DNA of 64,000 nt from Euwallacea fornicatus. Lineage: Eukaryota; Arthropoda; Insecta; Coleoptera; Curculionidae. The DNA is taken from positions 1,116,001-1,180,000 of the forward strand of contig NC_089565.1 of the NCBI RefSeq assembly GCF_040115645.1, read 5' to 3'. Shown here piece after piece: positions 1 through 13,000 of the stretch. The position numbers and the translations under genes were made by a program. Each line of letters begins with the position of its first letter. Positions within the stretch are counted from its first letter, which is position 1. Under the pieces are notes generated by a model. That model had not been told where the DNA came from. It saw only the letters and a list, made by a program, of their open reading frames with translations, and made no database searches.

Positions 1-2149
1 ATAAAGCAACAAAATATGTATCAAACTCAATTTCGCTTTTAATAAGTTGCTCCTCACATGTACACTTTGTTTTGTTCACAAACAGTGCATTTTTGCAAAT
101 CTTTCTAGAGCCCTATTGACCAGGATTTTTTTTAATTTGAAATTTGCAGCGTTTGTGCAAACGTAGGTATAATGTGATAAAATTATAAAATTTGCGAGCA
201 AATGTGTTTTACTGTTGTTTCATTAGCTGCTTTGTTTTATACCTCCGTTACAACTAACAATGGTCGTACGCTCAGAAACTGGTGGTATTCTGTACTCTGT
301 ATGCGTTCGTATATGGACTTCGTCACTAATTCGTCATTTTGATGTTACTTGGTATTAATTACAACATAACAGCGAATGTTAAATTTGTTGACTGTTATAA
401 TTTGGAGCACTCAGATTAGTTACAATATGATAATTTAATCTATATATGTATGTTAGATCGTGTCATTCAGAACTTTACTAAAATGACGAGGCTGCATGCT
501 TTCTATGTACAATAGAAGTCAAGATATTGGATATTTGTTTGCTGATTAAACGGTATTTTGTCATACGAACTGTCTTTGAAGCGGAAACTCATTTTTAAGT
601 TATGGCATTTTGAGTAACTGAATTTGTTGACCATGAGTAATTTTGAAAAAATGTTAAATTTAGAAATTTTTAGATAATTTTATGTACTGATGTTCTCCGA
701 CGTTTTCAAAATATTACGTTTCCCAAGAAAATCAGAGAAATATTCACATTATCGTAAAAGTTAGCTAACCGCACATATTCCCATCAAAACCATGTATGAA
801 TGATTGGAACGTTAAAGGAAGGTGAATATTTTTATCTTTTAAGTATAAAACTTCGTGCTATTTCAACAGATTACAGTATACGAAACATTTCCAAAATTGC
901 TTGCTTCGATTGTTGTAGAGTAAAAAAAAAATCAGGACTGAAGTTGACCACCCGGTACCCGGTCCACTCCCGGCAGGATCTGGTGATAGTCGGAGTTCTC
1001 CAAATATGTTTGAACTTTCTCCTAATTTGCTTAAATGAGATATTTAGTAAAAAATGTTGTATTTATGGCTTTTCCTCACAACAATTAGTGCATTCCGACG
1101 GTTTGCAGCAGTGGAGCAGTGCAAGATTTAAAACTTGAATTCGTTGACTGCTTTTCGTGTTATAGTTCGGTTTGGCGTTCACCTAATAATTCAATATTGT
1201 CCAAATTGAAAGTTGAAAATTCCATATTTACAATATAATACGCTTTAGCACTTTAACTTAACACTATACAGCGAAACGTGTTGTTGAGCTGTTGTTTCTT
1301 AAAATTTACACAACATATAATAATTAGTGCTTTGACTTTTAAAACTGACGTTTAGTTTCTATTTAGCAACATTTACTCTTCTGGAACCTTAACAACATTG
1401 TGAATTCAACGTATACTGAGATACCAGATTCGACTCTCATCTTCGAAATTTCAAAAACCATTAGAGACACAGAGTCGATTAACTGGAAGTAAGCATTTTA
1501 CCTCCTAACTTTAGAAGTTTACCATTACTTCCGTAGGTGTCTCAAAAAATGACTAAAGTCACACAATTTTACCCTTTTTTGTCGTAAATTGGTGAAATGC
1601 ATAAAAATGGAAATCGCTTTCTCCGAGTATAACATGGAAACAATTTTTCCAAACAAGGCACAACTTTTCGATTTTCGAGTTCCATCCTCGGCTTTTGTTA
1701 AATTAATTAACTCATAAACTTTTTAAAAATTATAAAGTAATAGCAACTTATAGGGTCTTAAAAGCGTTTAAGAGTAAAATTCGAAAATGTTCTGCAGCTA
1801 TTCGTGACGTACCTTTTTCAATACCCCGCCTCAGCCCTGCATCTGCGCATTTGAAGTGGTTAATTTTTATGAAAAGTCTCGGTGGATTTGGAAAGATTTA
1901 GGGGAAATTCTTGTGCCAAATTTCACTCCCCGGTTCCAAAGAAATTTAAAAAATAATACAAATATCTTTCTAAATCATAATTATATATTTGCTTAGCTGA
2001 AACTCAACAAGAAATGCAAATTTTGCCATTTTTAAAAATTCAGGATCCCTGCTCGTTTTGGGAATACTCCCTGTATTTCTCCTCGTGAACGGAATTATGT
2101 TTTTGAAGTCTTCAAGAAAATCAGCATCATATACACATCGTTCCTCAAA
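1..2149. other. Intergenic DNA without a recognisable gene
   Basis: I see no coding region here. The longest open frame (800-1138) has no recognisable motif and looks like chance. A transposon-like tip, ACTCCCTG followed by TA, ends near 2073 and suggests an old mariner-like end pointing left, but no convincing left partner was found. A short GC-richer patch lies at 945-1000. Confidence 0.4.
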
Positions 2150-2150
2150 T

Positions 2151-2803
2151 TAAACTACGCGCTGTAACAGGCAAATGAAAACTTTCTAATCAAAGTAAAA
2201 AATTTTCTATTGAACAAATATATAGTTAATTCTGCGGGATTTATTATTCATTTAGCTGTTGTTAAGATGTTTCCTAAATGTCCTCCATCAAGTTCAATAT
2301 AATTTTGAACTCTATGTTGAAAATTTTCCATTCCCTCGCGAAGCAAATCTCCATCTCGATTTTGGTCCAGGAAAAAAATCATACATTTTGTTTCATTTTA
2401 AATTAATTATCTGTAATAATTACATTTTTAATTTTTATTCTTGCTTGTTTGTCATTGACGTGGAAATTCTCACAAATTGTTTACCAAAAAACTTCGCAGT
2501 CCAAAAGTCATTGTTTGGTGTAGTGAAGCACCGATTCTGGAGCTAACAGAGCGGATCCGAAATGAAATTGCAAGAATAGATTGAGATTTACTTCACCAGA
2601 CGATGCGAAATTTTGAACATGAAACTCAAAATTGCATTGAAGTTAATGAAGGGCATTTAGGAGACATGATTTTTAATAATTAAGTAGTACTATAAATTGA
2701 TAATAAATCCCCCAGAATCACCTATAGGTATACTAGTACGATAAAACATTTTTTTAATTTTGATTAGAAAGTTTTTATTTGCCTTTAAAAGCGCGTAGTT
2801 TAA
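2151..2803. mobile_element. Fold-back mariner-like element with transposase C-terminal scraps
   Basis: The two ends are inverted copies of each other for about 60 bp: the left end reads TAAACTACGCGC and the right end GCGCGTAGTTTA, and both continue into a shared stretch containing ACTTTCTAATCAAA. Between them, 2500-2690 (+) reads as a decayed transposase tail with the pattern MRNFEH...C.EVN.GHLGDM, and 2255-2300 read on the minus strand gives a similar GGHLGN tail. The element therefore seems to be a palindromic derivative in which two C-terminal ends face outward. This tail pattern is typical of the mariner-like transposases found elsewhere in the window. It has no coding capacity left. Confidence 0.6.
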
Positions 2804-3694
2804 ATAATTACAACAAACAAATTATAGTGTGCATCATCAACTAACAGTCTCAAAAAAATCGTTTTCATAATAGTGCCGATTATGAATCACACATTACTAA
2901 AAATGAAAAACTGAAAGGAAGTTCGAAAGGAACGTTTAAGTGGAAACTTTGGAAACAGACCAAATATGAAAATAGGTAATTAACGAAATGTATACAAGGA
3001 ATGGACTAACTACGTGTGCAAACCCGGTTTGACTAGGATGAAACTGGATGTACCACAGGGTGATTTCTGTTTATATGAACAAGTCAAATCATCAAATCAA
3101 CTTTTTAATCCTTATATGATACGAGCAGTTTTCTTTAATGTCGAATTAATATTTCAGGGCGTGATAGCATAAGTCTTACTACGCATGGACAAATTCAGCT
3201 CCCATAGATTCTGATCACCACTGAAGCAAAAACCAACGTAATCATTACGGGGTTAGATAAATTGACTTAACTTGCAACAAGAACATTGCCTAACTCTGTC
3301 ATGTTAAAATTAGTCACCAAAGATTCTTGCCCATGATTGACTACAATAACGAGAAAGCTTGATGTTCAACACAACGTGTTAGTGTCCAGAGTTGAAGAAT
3401 TAATTTATTAGGGAAATAGATCTTATGAGAAACTATGTTTTTTTTATTATAGCCATAAATGCAGTATTCTCGCATTTGTCAACAAGGAGTTCACACTAAC
3501 CAAGACGAATCTGGGATCCGATGTGCAGTTACTGTTAGCTGAAAGTGTAAGAATTTCTCCCAATATAAAGCAAATGATCATGATAACTCGTGAAACCATC
3601 CTGGCTCGTCTATTCAACTTATAAAATATAGCACGAATTTAACGATGATGGAACTAACTTCGGTATACCTGTCCTAGAAGGCGCGTTCCAGCAA
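2804..3694. other. Repeat-rich intergenic DNA, no gene seen
   Basis: No open frame with a recognisable domain. It sits directly upstream of a gypsy integrase tail and may contain further eroded retrotransposon sequence, but I could not match any RNase H or integrase core motif. Confidence 0.3.
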
Positions 3695-3870
3695 AGTGAC
3701 TTAGCGTGGCTCTACAACACGCACAGGAGCGTAGGGAAATCGTTCAAATGGGATCAAAGTTAGGAAAACCCTTACATAGCCGTAAGGAATATTAATGTCG
3801 TGGTGTGCAGGATCTAGAAGATCTCCAGAGTGAAGATGAAAGTTGTTCATATGATCCGGTTAACGAAGTA
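3695..3870 (+). pseudogene. Ty3/gypsy retrotransposon integrase C-terminal relic
   Basis: One frame, interrupted by two TAG stops, reads with the strong pattern WLYN.HR..GKS.KW, then N.Y..VR.IN.VV.RI, then KMKVVH..RL. This is the characteristic end of the integrase of Ty3/gypsy LTR retrotransposons (the 412/mdg1 type carries WLYNP..RKGRSPKL..WEGPY.V). Only this short tail is recognisable, no LTR was found, and the stops show it is dead. It is the only retrotransposon piece I can support in the window. Confidence 0.65.
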
Positions 3871-4480
3871 CGATAGACGTCTGTCGGCGGACGGCCTTAA
3901 GAGCAGGACAGCGTTAGAGTCGGTGCATTTAAAAGCGGAAGGCAGGAAAGTCTATGTCTATGATGTATTGCTTTTTTAATTAAATAGGTTGAATAATCTG
4001 ACATCATGCAATTTTTCTAGTAATAGAATTTTAGCTATAGAAGAAGGTATACGATAGGCATAGCGAATTTAGCGAACGTACGAGCAAGGACGAAATTTAT
4101 GTATGAAAGTACGGATTCAATATGTGTAAATTTCAATTTGCAAGTTACGAGTCTATGAACTCGGCTGTATGCGATCGTCGAATATTGGAGTAACCGTATT
4201 TTTTCTAGTTCGAAATAAAATATTTTCAAGTTCATAAGCAAATAACGCTCAGTTTGTCATATAACGTTCCTGGGATCTGCTCCCCTGGAAGCTACGCCTC
4301 TGGTTCGAATTTCTGCTACCTTATTTATAATTAAATAATAGCTCAAACGGGAAACACGAAGTGCACTAAAATGATTGATGTAGCTTTAGTCTTCTAAAAG
4401 AGTACCGCGTAAATCAGATTTTGACGCTCAGCGTTAAACGATCGTAATTCGGACAAGGAGCAGTTTTCGAACAAAATATA
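3871..4480. other. Intergenic DNA, nothing recognised
   Basis: No gene or repeat identified. The open frame at 4035-4241 on the minus strand has no motif and is taken as chance. A B-box-like GGTTCGAAT near 4311 lacks a matching A box. Confidence 0.3.
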
Positions 4481-4919
4481 CAGGGTGCCATATTTAACCT
4501 GGAATATCGAAATATTTCGAACACTGGAGATTGTATAAAAATATGTTTAGTATCAAGCTTCAACCACTCTAAGGGGAAAATATGTTAATGCCAAAGTTGA
4601 TTCCCATCCACCCTCCGTGTCAGCGGGGTTAATCCACTACTGCAGTATTTTTTATAGCTTTGGATAATACGGTTAAAAATTTTAAAAAATATGTTCGAAA
4701 CATTTTTTTCGATTCATGCTAGAAAATATTGTAATTAACGAAATTCTATTTTCTTCCCTTGTGATTCACCGAAAGATTTGACGACAGCTGCTTTAGAATT
4801 CATCAAAATGTGAATTTTTATATAGCTTTTATTGAAAATAAATCCTCAAATTGGTATCCCTAAACCTCAGTGCAATTAATTCTAAACACTCTGTGTTTTA
4901 AAAGACTCTTCGCATCTAC

Positions 4920-6300
4920 GAAGTGTCTTCTGGAGTATTGGCACATACGTTTAAAATTCGCAGAATCATATCCTCACGTGTCACAGGAACGTCCTGTATA
5001 TACCCGATCTTTGAAACATCCCCACAAAGAAAAATCAGGCGAAAGACATCTGGAGGTCTAGCAGGCCAGTTCACAGAACTAGATCTGCAGATCCATTAGT
5101 CGGTAACACTACGATTAAGAATTTCCCAAGGCGCAGCAGAATAGTGAGCAGGATATTCGTCATATCGGAACTAAGTGTCCTGACACATTAAGTCCTGGAG
5201 TAATGTGGGTCGTCCATTTTCCAAAATATTCCGGTAAATTTCCCAATTAAATTGATTGCAATTACATGGGGGTCGATAAGTTTACTGCAAATGATTCACC
5301 ACCATACGTTGACAGTCCAAGGATTTTGTTGCTTAATTTGTCGAAGCCAATGCAAATTGTCGACATTCCACCAATGCATGTTACGCCTATTAACGAACCA
5401 TAATTTGTAAAAGGTGACTGGTCAGAGAATAATATACAACCGTAACAATTGGAATTTGGTTCTATCTGTCTGGATGCCCACTCAAAAATCTAGAGGATTT
5501 CGACAATCTATCTCATGGAGGTCTTGGTGTAAAGACATGCGATAAGAATGTAGGGTTGTAAAACTAAGTCGTAATTTAGTTAACCATCGACTTTTTCTTA
5601 AATTGATGTATTGGTCCTTTCCATTTTACAACGCCGTGTCTGCATCCTTGGAAACATTGTGAACAAGACAATTAGAGTGATGATCCTCTGGGCATCTGGT
5701 GCCCAGATGTGACCAAGCGGGGGTGAAGAACCCAGAAACCCAGGTAGTAAAGTTAGTTGGTAAAAGGAAGAGTCGACCCGGGCAGTCCCAAAAACACGAA
5801 CTGAGATGAGACAAGCTTCGATCCGCTTGTTCTTCCATTTTAGTTAATAAACGCACACTTACAGCTTTTATTTATTGAACTGTGATTCCTTTCGTAGATG
5901 TAGCCACCGCCACATACCTGCTCTACCATTGGAATTTGATATCGCATTGAATTCCGATACTACAAGAATGAAACTTACGCGTCCTCACCATTCTCCACAC
6001 AATCATATGAGAATTTCCTGACGTTTCTCTTGTGCTCACAGGACGATTAAAAGCCTGCACCCCCTGGGACTTGAATTTGATCGGTTTCTTCACACATAAC
6101 AGCTAGACGAAATATTTCCTTTTGCTTTGCAGTCCCTTCATTAATAAACTTTTTAATCAAACGAAAGAAAGAGGGATCGTGGTCTTTCAGGAAAACGCTG
6201 AACGCAGAGATCGATAGCATTATCTAAATGCCTATCAGCTTCCCCATGCACGAAAACCATTTCGATTTTCTCTTCTACAGCGAAATAAACGCTCCATCGT
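4920..6300 (-). pseudogene. Decayed mariner-like transposase
   Basis: Read from 6300 down, the N-terminal part gives EEKIEMVF.HGEADR.LDNAI.L...RFPERPRS, matching the usual helix-turn-helix start of this transposase family. From about 5560 down come the patterns SLHQDLHE, EWA..QIEPN, LFSD, VNRRNMHWW, and NVWCGII, which are the middle part leading to the first catalytic aspartate. The C-terminal half is hard to follow. Frameshifts and stops are frequent, and about 250 bp between the two halves (5620-5870) do not fit the family. This is an old, dead copy. Confidence 0.5.
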
Positions 6301-6552
6301 CAGCAGTGATGGCGGCAGAACGTTTAAAAATAGAGATTTTGTTTATTTAATTATTTTTTATTTGTGACGTTTCACTACCATGAGGTTTTCCCCCGTAAGA
6401 CGTTTGATAGAAGTGGAGGTTGGCATTTCGGTCTTGTGTAATTAGGGTGTTTTCTAGCATGCGTCCAAAAAAATGTATCGGACCAGTTTTTCATATTTTC
6501 AGCTATATTATCCGAATCTATGAAAAAAAATATGAGTTGCCGTTTGAAATTG

Positions 6553-6590
6553 TTAACCCCCACCCCCCCTTACGGGGGGGTGGGGGTTAA
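6553..6590. repeat. Perfect 17-bp C-tract/G-tract hairpin
   Basis: The left arm is TTAACCCCCACCCCCCC (6553-6569), the loop is TTAC, and the right arm (6574-6590) is its exact complement. Pairing continues outward for about five more base pairs, one of them G-T. Each strand carries G runs of 7 and 5, so a hairpin or quadruplex could form. It lies inside the mariner-like element, near the start of its transposase. Confidence 0.9.
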
Positions 6591-6839
6591 TAATTCGTTA
6601 TTGCAGGTCGAGTGTTACACGCTGTATAGGACGTTATCGTTTTACGTTTTCAGTCCAGCAGTCGACCTTTGGGTACTTTAAACCTAATTATGAGTCACTC
6701 TGTATAACAATAAGACCGAGTCTATTGTAATAATTAAAGCTCTAAAGCGCCGCAACATTGACCTTAACCGACCATAAGTCGGAACAAGACACACTAAACC
6801 TGCAGTCCACGTACTTCACAGTCTAATCGCTTGTAATTT

Positions 6840-7082
6840 TTCCTCATGTGATGTCCGATTGGTCGATTAAGATTTGTCTTAAGTCCGGCGGAGTGGGCGC
6901 AGATTTCGGCCTTCGTCGTCGCTGCGAAAAATTGGCAGCAGGGATGCGTTGGCGTTATTTATGCATCAGCTGCTCTTAGGGGCGCAGTGCCAATAAGTTT
7001 GTGACCGAGCAGTGCGGTTTATTTGCTCCCACAGTTGGGTTTTGCACCTGTCTGCATCCACAAAAATTATCAATCGAGACAA
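6840..7082 (+). promoter_or_regulatory. Probable promoter and 5' UTR of the carbonic anhydrase gene
   Basis: This stretch is clearly GC-richer than its surroundings and ends directly at the start codon of the signal-peptide exon. An inverted CCAAT box (GATTGGTCG) lies near 6858 and a weak TATA-like TATTTATG near 6956. The transcription start is not fixed by the sequence. The assignment rests mainly on position. Confidence 0.35.
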
Positions 7083-10000
7083 ATGTTGGAGATTCCAGTT
7101 ACTTTGTCTGCGGTGCTGCTGTTAGCAGGTTTGTACGTAATTGCCTCTCTTTATGCTCTTGATTGTTATCTCAGGAAATCTACAGATGATGGTCTTGCGT
7201 TTATATCACATAATAACTCCACGATTGCCTTAAATTGGTACCCACTCAAAGATAAGTGCATCCTAACCAATCACAATGAACGAAGCATCTGTGTCAGATT
7301 TTATCTTACGTAATGTAAACTGCTCACCAAAACAATCGGTACCCGCAGATTTTTCAGTCATCTTTGAGGGGTCGCGTCTCAGTAGCGTCCTTGCCGCTAC
7401 CTGTACGCGAAAAAGATTGTGAATGTGCTTTCGTTGATCTTTAAAATAAATCGTCGGTCGCTTATATCAAAACTGCAGTTTTATATTGTCGATTTTCATT
7501 TCACCACACGTATTTGCTGGCCGCGGTTATTTTAGAATTTTTAACTCATCGCACCTAGTTGCTCTTAAGTTTATTATATCGCAGTAACTGCGCGATTATC
7601 TTAAACAGAAACCCCCTCAAAGGCAAAGGCACCCCAACCAATGGAAATGAACGAAGAATTTGCGTCAGGTTTTATTTAACATTTTACATGCTGCTCATCA
7701 AGACAATCCGAATTGCGTCCAACTAATTTTTTCCGACACTCATGCACGGAAAATGCTGCAAATTTCACTGATCTATAAAACAGTTTTCAGTTCCTTGGAA
7801 GGTAAACCGAAAATCCGAAGTAAATTTGTTAATTTTCAGCACACCGCACTCGGCAGTCACAGTAGAATTATGGTTGCAATATTATTTAATCCCTTCGGGC
7901 AGGTATGTTGAAATATTTTTAACAGAAAATTAGTTTTTTTACGAATTTAAAGACTTTTTTAATTAATTTAGAACAACACTTTGCGTTAATGGTGGACTGG
8001 AAGTCGGCCGTACAACGATAAAACTTTATTTGTAAAGTCGTGTGTTCCGAATTGCTGAATCTGGGCTTAAGCTTTGGTTCGCTTAAACCTGATTTGCATT
8101 TTGCCGTCCATAACTAACGCATAGGAAAACGGGAATGTGCCACAAAGTCATTATGAGTCTTCAAGGTACACAGTGGATGAGCTTAATTAAAAATATATGC
8201 CCTAATTCTTTGAAATCACCGTGTAAATTCTATTGTTGTCCAAAAAACTAAAATCCCAGAAACTCGTCTCGACATATCAACCAAACTCACTAAATAGCAT
8301 TACAACGATATTGAATAATATACAGGATTGAAAATTAACATCATTCAAAGCATTTTTTTACCCTTTATTGAGATTAAGAAAACATGTATCCTGCGAGAAC
8401 AGTGTTCATCAATGGTAGAAGAAGTGGACGTTCAAAATCTTTTTGTTCGTTAAAATCAGCCAAAGAACGCCCACTTTCTCCTCGAAATACAAAATTATGG
8501 CAAAATATACGTTTTTACTATTTTTATGACCACATTTTTTCCAACTACATACTTGATGGTCCGAAATATCATGCATGTGATCTAGCTTGCGACTTCATCT
8601 TTCAATTATTATTTATTTAAACATGGATTGGCAAATCTTTTGTTTATTCACACATTAAATATTATTGGTATTAAATTTGCAAAACTTTCGATAATGTCAA
8701 AGTTTCAAAATTTTTAAAGGTACTGTTGCAGAACTGCTTCAATTTTTTTCAAAAATTACTCTCGGCTAAACGACTAAACTCAAAAAATTGTTTTCAAAAT
8801 TTACAAAGTCATATCGTTTCTGGGGCTAAGTCCTATTTTACGTCCAAATACCAAACCAGTTTCTAAGTTGAACAAGAAATTCGGAGTTCAAAGACTAGGT
8901 GCAAGTAGTGGCACTGCTAGTAGCTGCCGCAAATACTCCAAAGCGGTAATCTAATTACAATTACAAATGTTTACAAAATTTGTAATGTGTAATTGTATAA
9001 CTGAGCTACCAAGTATTTTAATATTTTAAATTATTAAATTACTCTTTACTCACGGAAACATTTCCTAATCCATATTCATAGAACTTAGATTCTTACTTCA
9101 TTATGACAAATCTACATTAGGCTTCTACCATTGCAACTCCAAATTACTATGGAGAAAAATTGGTGACAACTACAACATATATAATATTTAAAAATAGTAA
9201 TTTTGCTTTATTACAGTTTTGGTAATTTCGTGATTATTTGTGCAAAACACACATTTATTTAGAAACACAATTTATATCATTAAAAGGTATTTAACTAACC
9301 CTAATTAAGAGACTAATTGATTGATTATCTAATCTTTAAAGATTCGTCGAAAGTAGTTGTTTAAATAAATCATTGTGTGACACTCTGTGCATCGGCAATG
9401 GTCTCCGAGGTATTTGCCATTTTAACTTTAATGACAGGTACTATTTTCATATAGTTTATAAACAATTCTTATCAACAAATTTTAATTCGTTACGTTAATT
9501 TGCCCGTTTCCAATTTTTTAATGGCAGAACTTTAAATTGAAAAAGTCATATTGCTAAATCAATTAAAATATTTAACGAACGTTTACAGTCAGTGTCCGAT
9601 ACACACAGAGATCCAAAAATCCCACATAAATCCATTAAAAATTGGAGGAAATATCTTTCATGATAATGCCGGAACACATCAACTATCGTTTTAGTCGTTT
9701 ATTTTTTAACGTAGCAGATATACAGGGTGTCCCACAAGTGTTTCATTATATTTCAGTGGGTAATAGTACATTGAAAAATAATATGACTCCCTATATGAAC
9801 TATATTCCAATAATGCTTCATTAAGAAGATACAGGGTGTTAAACTTAAAACACACCTGGAATATTTCAACGTATCAGAGTATCAATGAACAGGCGAGCTC
9901 AATTATGTATTGAACAAAATGGCCACTAATTTGAACAATTTCTATAATGTTATAGCAAATAAATAATATTTAAAACAAACTTAATATTATTAAAACCATT

Positions 10001-13000
10001 TAGAGAATATCGTGCATATAGACGGTATTCAATTTTTTACTGGCAAACGATACGTCGGACGAAAAAGAGTCAAGTGAGCATTTTTCTTCTAAATGAAATT
10101 AAACTTAAAAAAATAATTTTTATTTTGATAAAAAGCAGTGGCGCACCATGTTTTTTTTTAATGTGCAGAGAGGTGTCCGTACGCACGTCACTGGTGAAAC
10201 GAAAAATAGCCCTTTTGCATAAATAAATGCGTCTACATTAACTCTCAAAACATGCCAAATTTCACTTACATATCTCAAACGGTTTTGAATATATCAATAA
10301 AAGTTAGATTTTTTAAGTAAAGTTTAACACCCTGTACCTTCTTAATAAAGCATTATTGGAATATGGTTTATATAGGGAGTCATATTATTTTTCAATGTGC
10401 TATTACCCACTGAAATATAATAAAACACTTGTGGGACACCCTGTATATGCAGGGTTACCCATGTAATAGATACTTTTTTTTTCTTATAGAACACCATCTG
10501 TATTGTGACGTTTTTGAGTTTTTTGAGAAATTCTGAACGTATTTCATGTAACGTACCCCTGAGTAAACTCAACAGCTTTCGAGAAAAAGTGCAAAAAATA
10601 GAAATAAGATGAAAATTATTAATACTAGAAAAATAACAATTCAAGTTACTATAATATCACACGTTAAATGCTCGAACTGTGCCTCGTTGACTTCTTGAGA
10701 GTAGGCAAGCTGCAGTTTACATATCTCAAGAACTTTTTTTGTCATTTGAGGAGGTATTTTTTAAGCTTCTTGAGTAATTTTATTGTTTAACTCTTCGATA
10801 TTGTTGTTCTTATTTAAATACACCCCATGTATTAGATAATTCCATAAAAAAAGGTCTATAGGGGTGAGATCAGGCTATCTAGCAAGCCACTCTAGCTGCA
10901 AATATATTAGTAACTGTTGAATTTAAACATGGATGTGTTACACAAAACATGTTCAAAATTTTTTTAAAGCTCAAGAACGTCATAATATACATCGAGTTCC
11001 ATAAGAAAAAAATGAAAATGTACATTTATTTACCACATGGGTAACCCTGTACACGTGTGCTATGTTAAAAAATTCACAACTAAAAACAACATTTGACTTG
11101 CTCCAGCATCATCATAAAAATATTTTATTCAAATTTTTGCGACTTTATGCCGGTGTTTGGGTCCATTCTATGAAAACGCAGAAATAAAACTAAAAACCGA
11201 TTTATATCAATTGTTTATTAAAATATTCCCACTAAAATAAGTGTTTGAAGACCCAGCCCCAAAAATTTCTGAAACAATAAAAAAAAATAAAAGTGCATAA
11301 AAAATTGTCAAATCCAACCAACCTATCGGTACTACTCCACCTTGTAGCTTATTAACTACTTACATAGTCCTTTACGCAGTTTAAAGTGGAGCTAGTCGTC
11401 ACAACAGCAAAAATACTGTTAGGTTAACCTATAACAGAAAATTAGTAATTACAGACACGAGCTATGTAATGACCCTGCGTAGTGTTATACAGAGTGGCCC
11501 ATTTAAAACAGTCCACCTGAAATATCTTAAATGGGATTTTTTTCTTCGAAAAACCGTGAGATACGTCAATTTTACTTTTAATGGGAACATTTTTAGATCA
11601 TAAATTCGTAGGTGTATGATCATCTTCACGAACGGGGTGGCAACCCCGTCAAGAACCTTAAATGGTACGAGGGATCAAATGACACATCAAATCAAAAATG
11701 TTTCCATTCTCTTTACAAGTACGCTAAAAAACTTTTTGCTCCGCCTTTAAATATTGTAAAAAACCATTTGAAAACATCGGTGAAATAAATCGAAAAAAAC
11801 GACCTAAACTTAATGATAATAAACTCACCAATAATACAAAAAATGATAATTATCATCGAATTCTTAAGGTAAGGAGATGAGTTTGGTTAGCATTGAACGG
11901 GTAGTTTTGTTCCGATTTTACACTGACCAGAAGTGTAGTGCGAAATTTTCCGATTCATCCGACGATTCAAAACGTCATGGTTTACAACACTGCAAAGAGA
12001 ACTGAAATTGTCATCATCTATATCAAAAATAATGAAATAGCCTGAGAAACTGCAAAAATTTTTCATGGAAGGCATCCCGGTAAGACCCTGAGCCATCCCT
12101 ACGCCACGAATTTAATATCTAAATTCATGGAGATTGGATCCGTAACAAATAACATGAAAGGGGGTCCATCATTACCAACGGGGCTACACAGATGCAATTT
12201 TGGTATCTATTGAACTGGATCATCTAAATCAAGAAAAGTTTATTTTGAACACCCGAGAATTAAAAACATCAGGTGTTCCACGTAGTAGTATTCACAGGAT
12301 CTTGAAAAAGCATAAGATCCATCCCTATAAGATGTATCTCATTCATGAGATGAATGAAGATGATCGAGATCGTTGTGTGCAATTTTGTGAGGTGATGAGT
12401 GAAAGCATTTTGATCAATCCCAATTTGTCATATTGTACATGTTTTTCTGACGAATGTACATTCTTGCTGAATGATTTCATCAACAGAGATAATTGCAGAT
12501 ATTGGAATGATGTGAATCCTAGATGTATAAAAAAACAATATTCACAGTACCCAGAAAAATTAAATGTATGTGCTGGGATTTTGGGAAATCGTATTGTTAA
12601 ACCTTTATTCTACCTGATAACTTGACGGGTGAATCATACGTTAATCTGCATCAAGACTTCATCTACCCTAATATAGTAGTTATCCTTGAAAACGATGATC
12701 AAATCCCAGCAAATGATAAATTTTTACAACAGAATGGCGCTCCGCTGCACTATGCAATCCCTATACGTAACTTTTTGGATCAACATTTTCACAAACATTG
12801 GAAGAGATTTCATTGAATGGCCTCCAAGATCGCCCGACTTAACACCATCAGACTTTCTTTTATGACGCCATTTAAAAAGTATCGTTTATAAAACGAAATC
12901 TACATTCTTCAGAAGACCTTCGCCACCGAATAGTGATAGCATGTGATGATATAACTCTCGAAATGCTACAAAATGTTCGAGAAGATGTTGCACAAAAACT

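Larger units (their letters stand above)
4481..6702. mobile_element. Mariner-like element, 2.2 kb, flanked by TA
   Basis: The left end reads TA then CAGGGTGCCATATTTAACC, and the right end read inward is TA then CAGAGTGACTCATAATTAGG. The two tips align over about 25 bp. A TA dinucleotide lies outside each end (4479-4480 and 6703-6704), as expected for IS630-Tc1-mariner insertion. The interior carries a badly decayed transposase on the minus strand. A GC-richer block at about 5620-5870 interrupts the transposase reading and may be a later insertion. The element lies just upstream of the carbonic anhydrase promoter. Confidence 0.55.

Noticed and set aside
4290..4330. GGTTCGAAT resembling a tRNA T-loop
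   Set aside because: The upstream sequence does not form D or anticodon arms.
8384..8620. 78-codon open frame in carbonic anhydrase intron 1
   Set aside because: No motif; AT-rich end suggests a chance frame.
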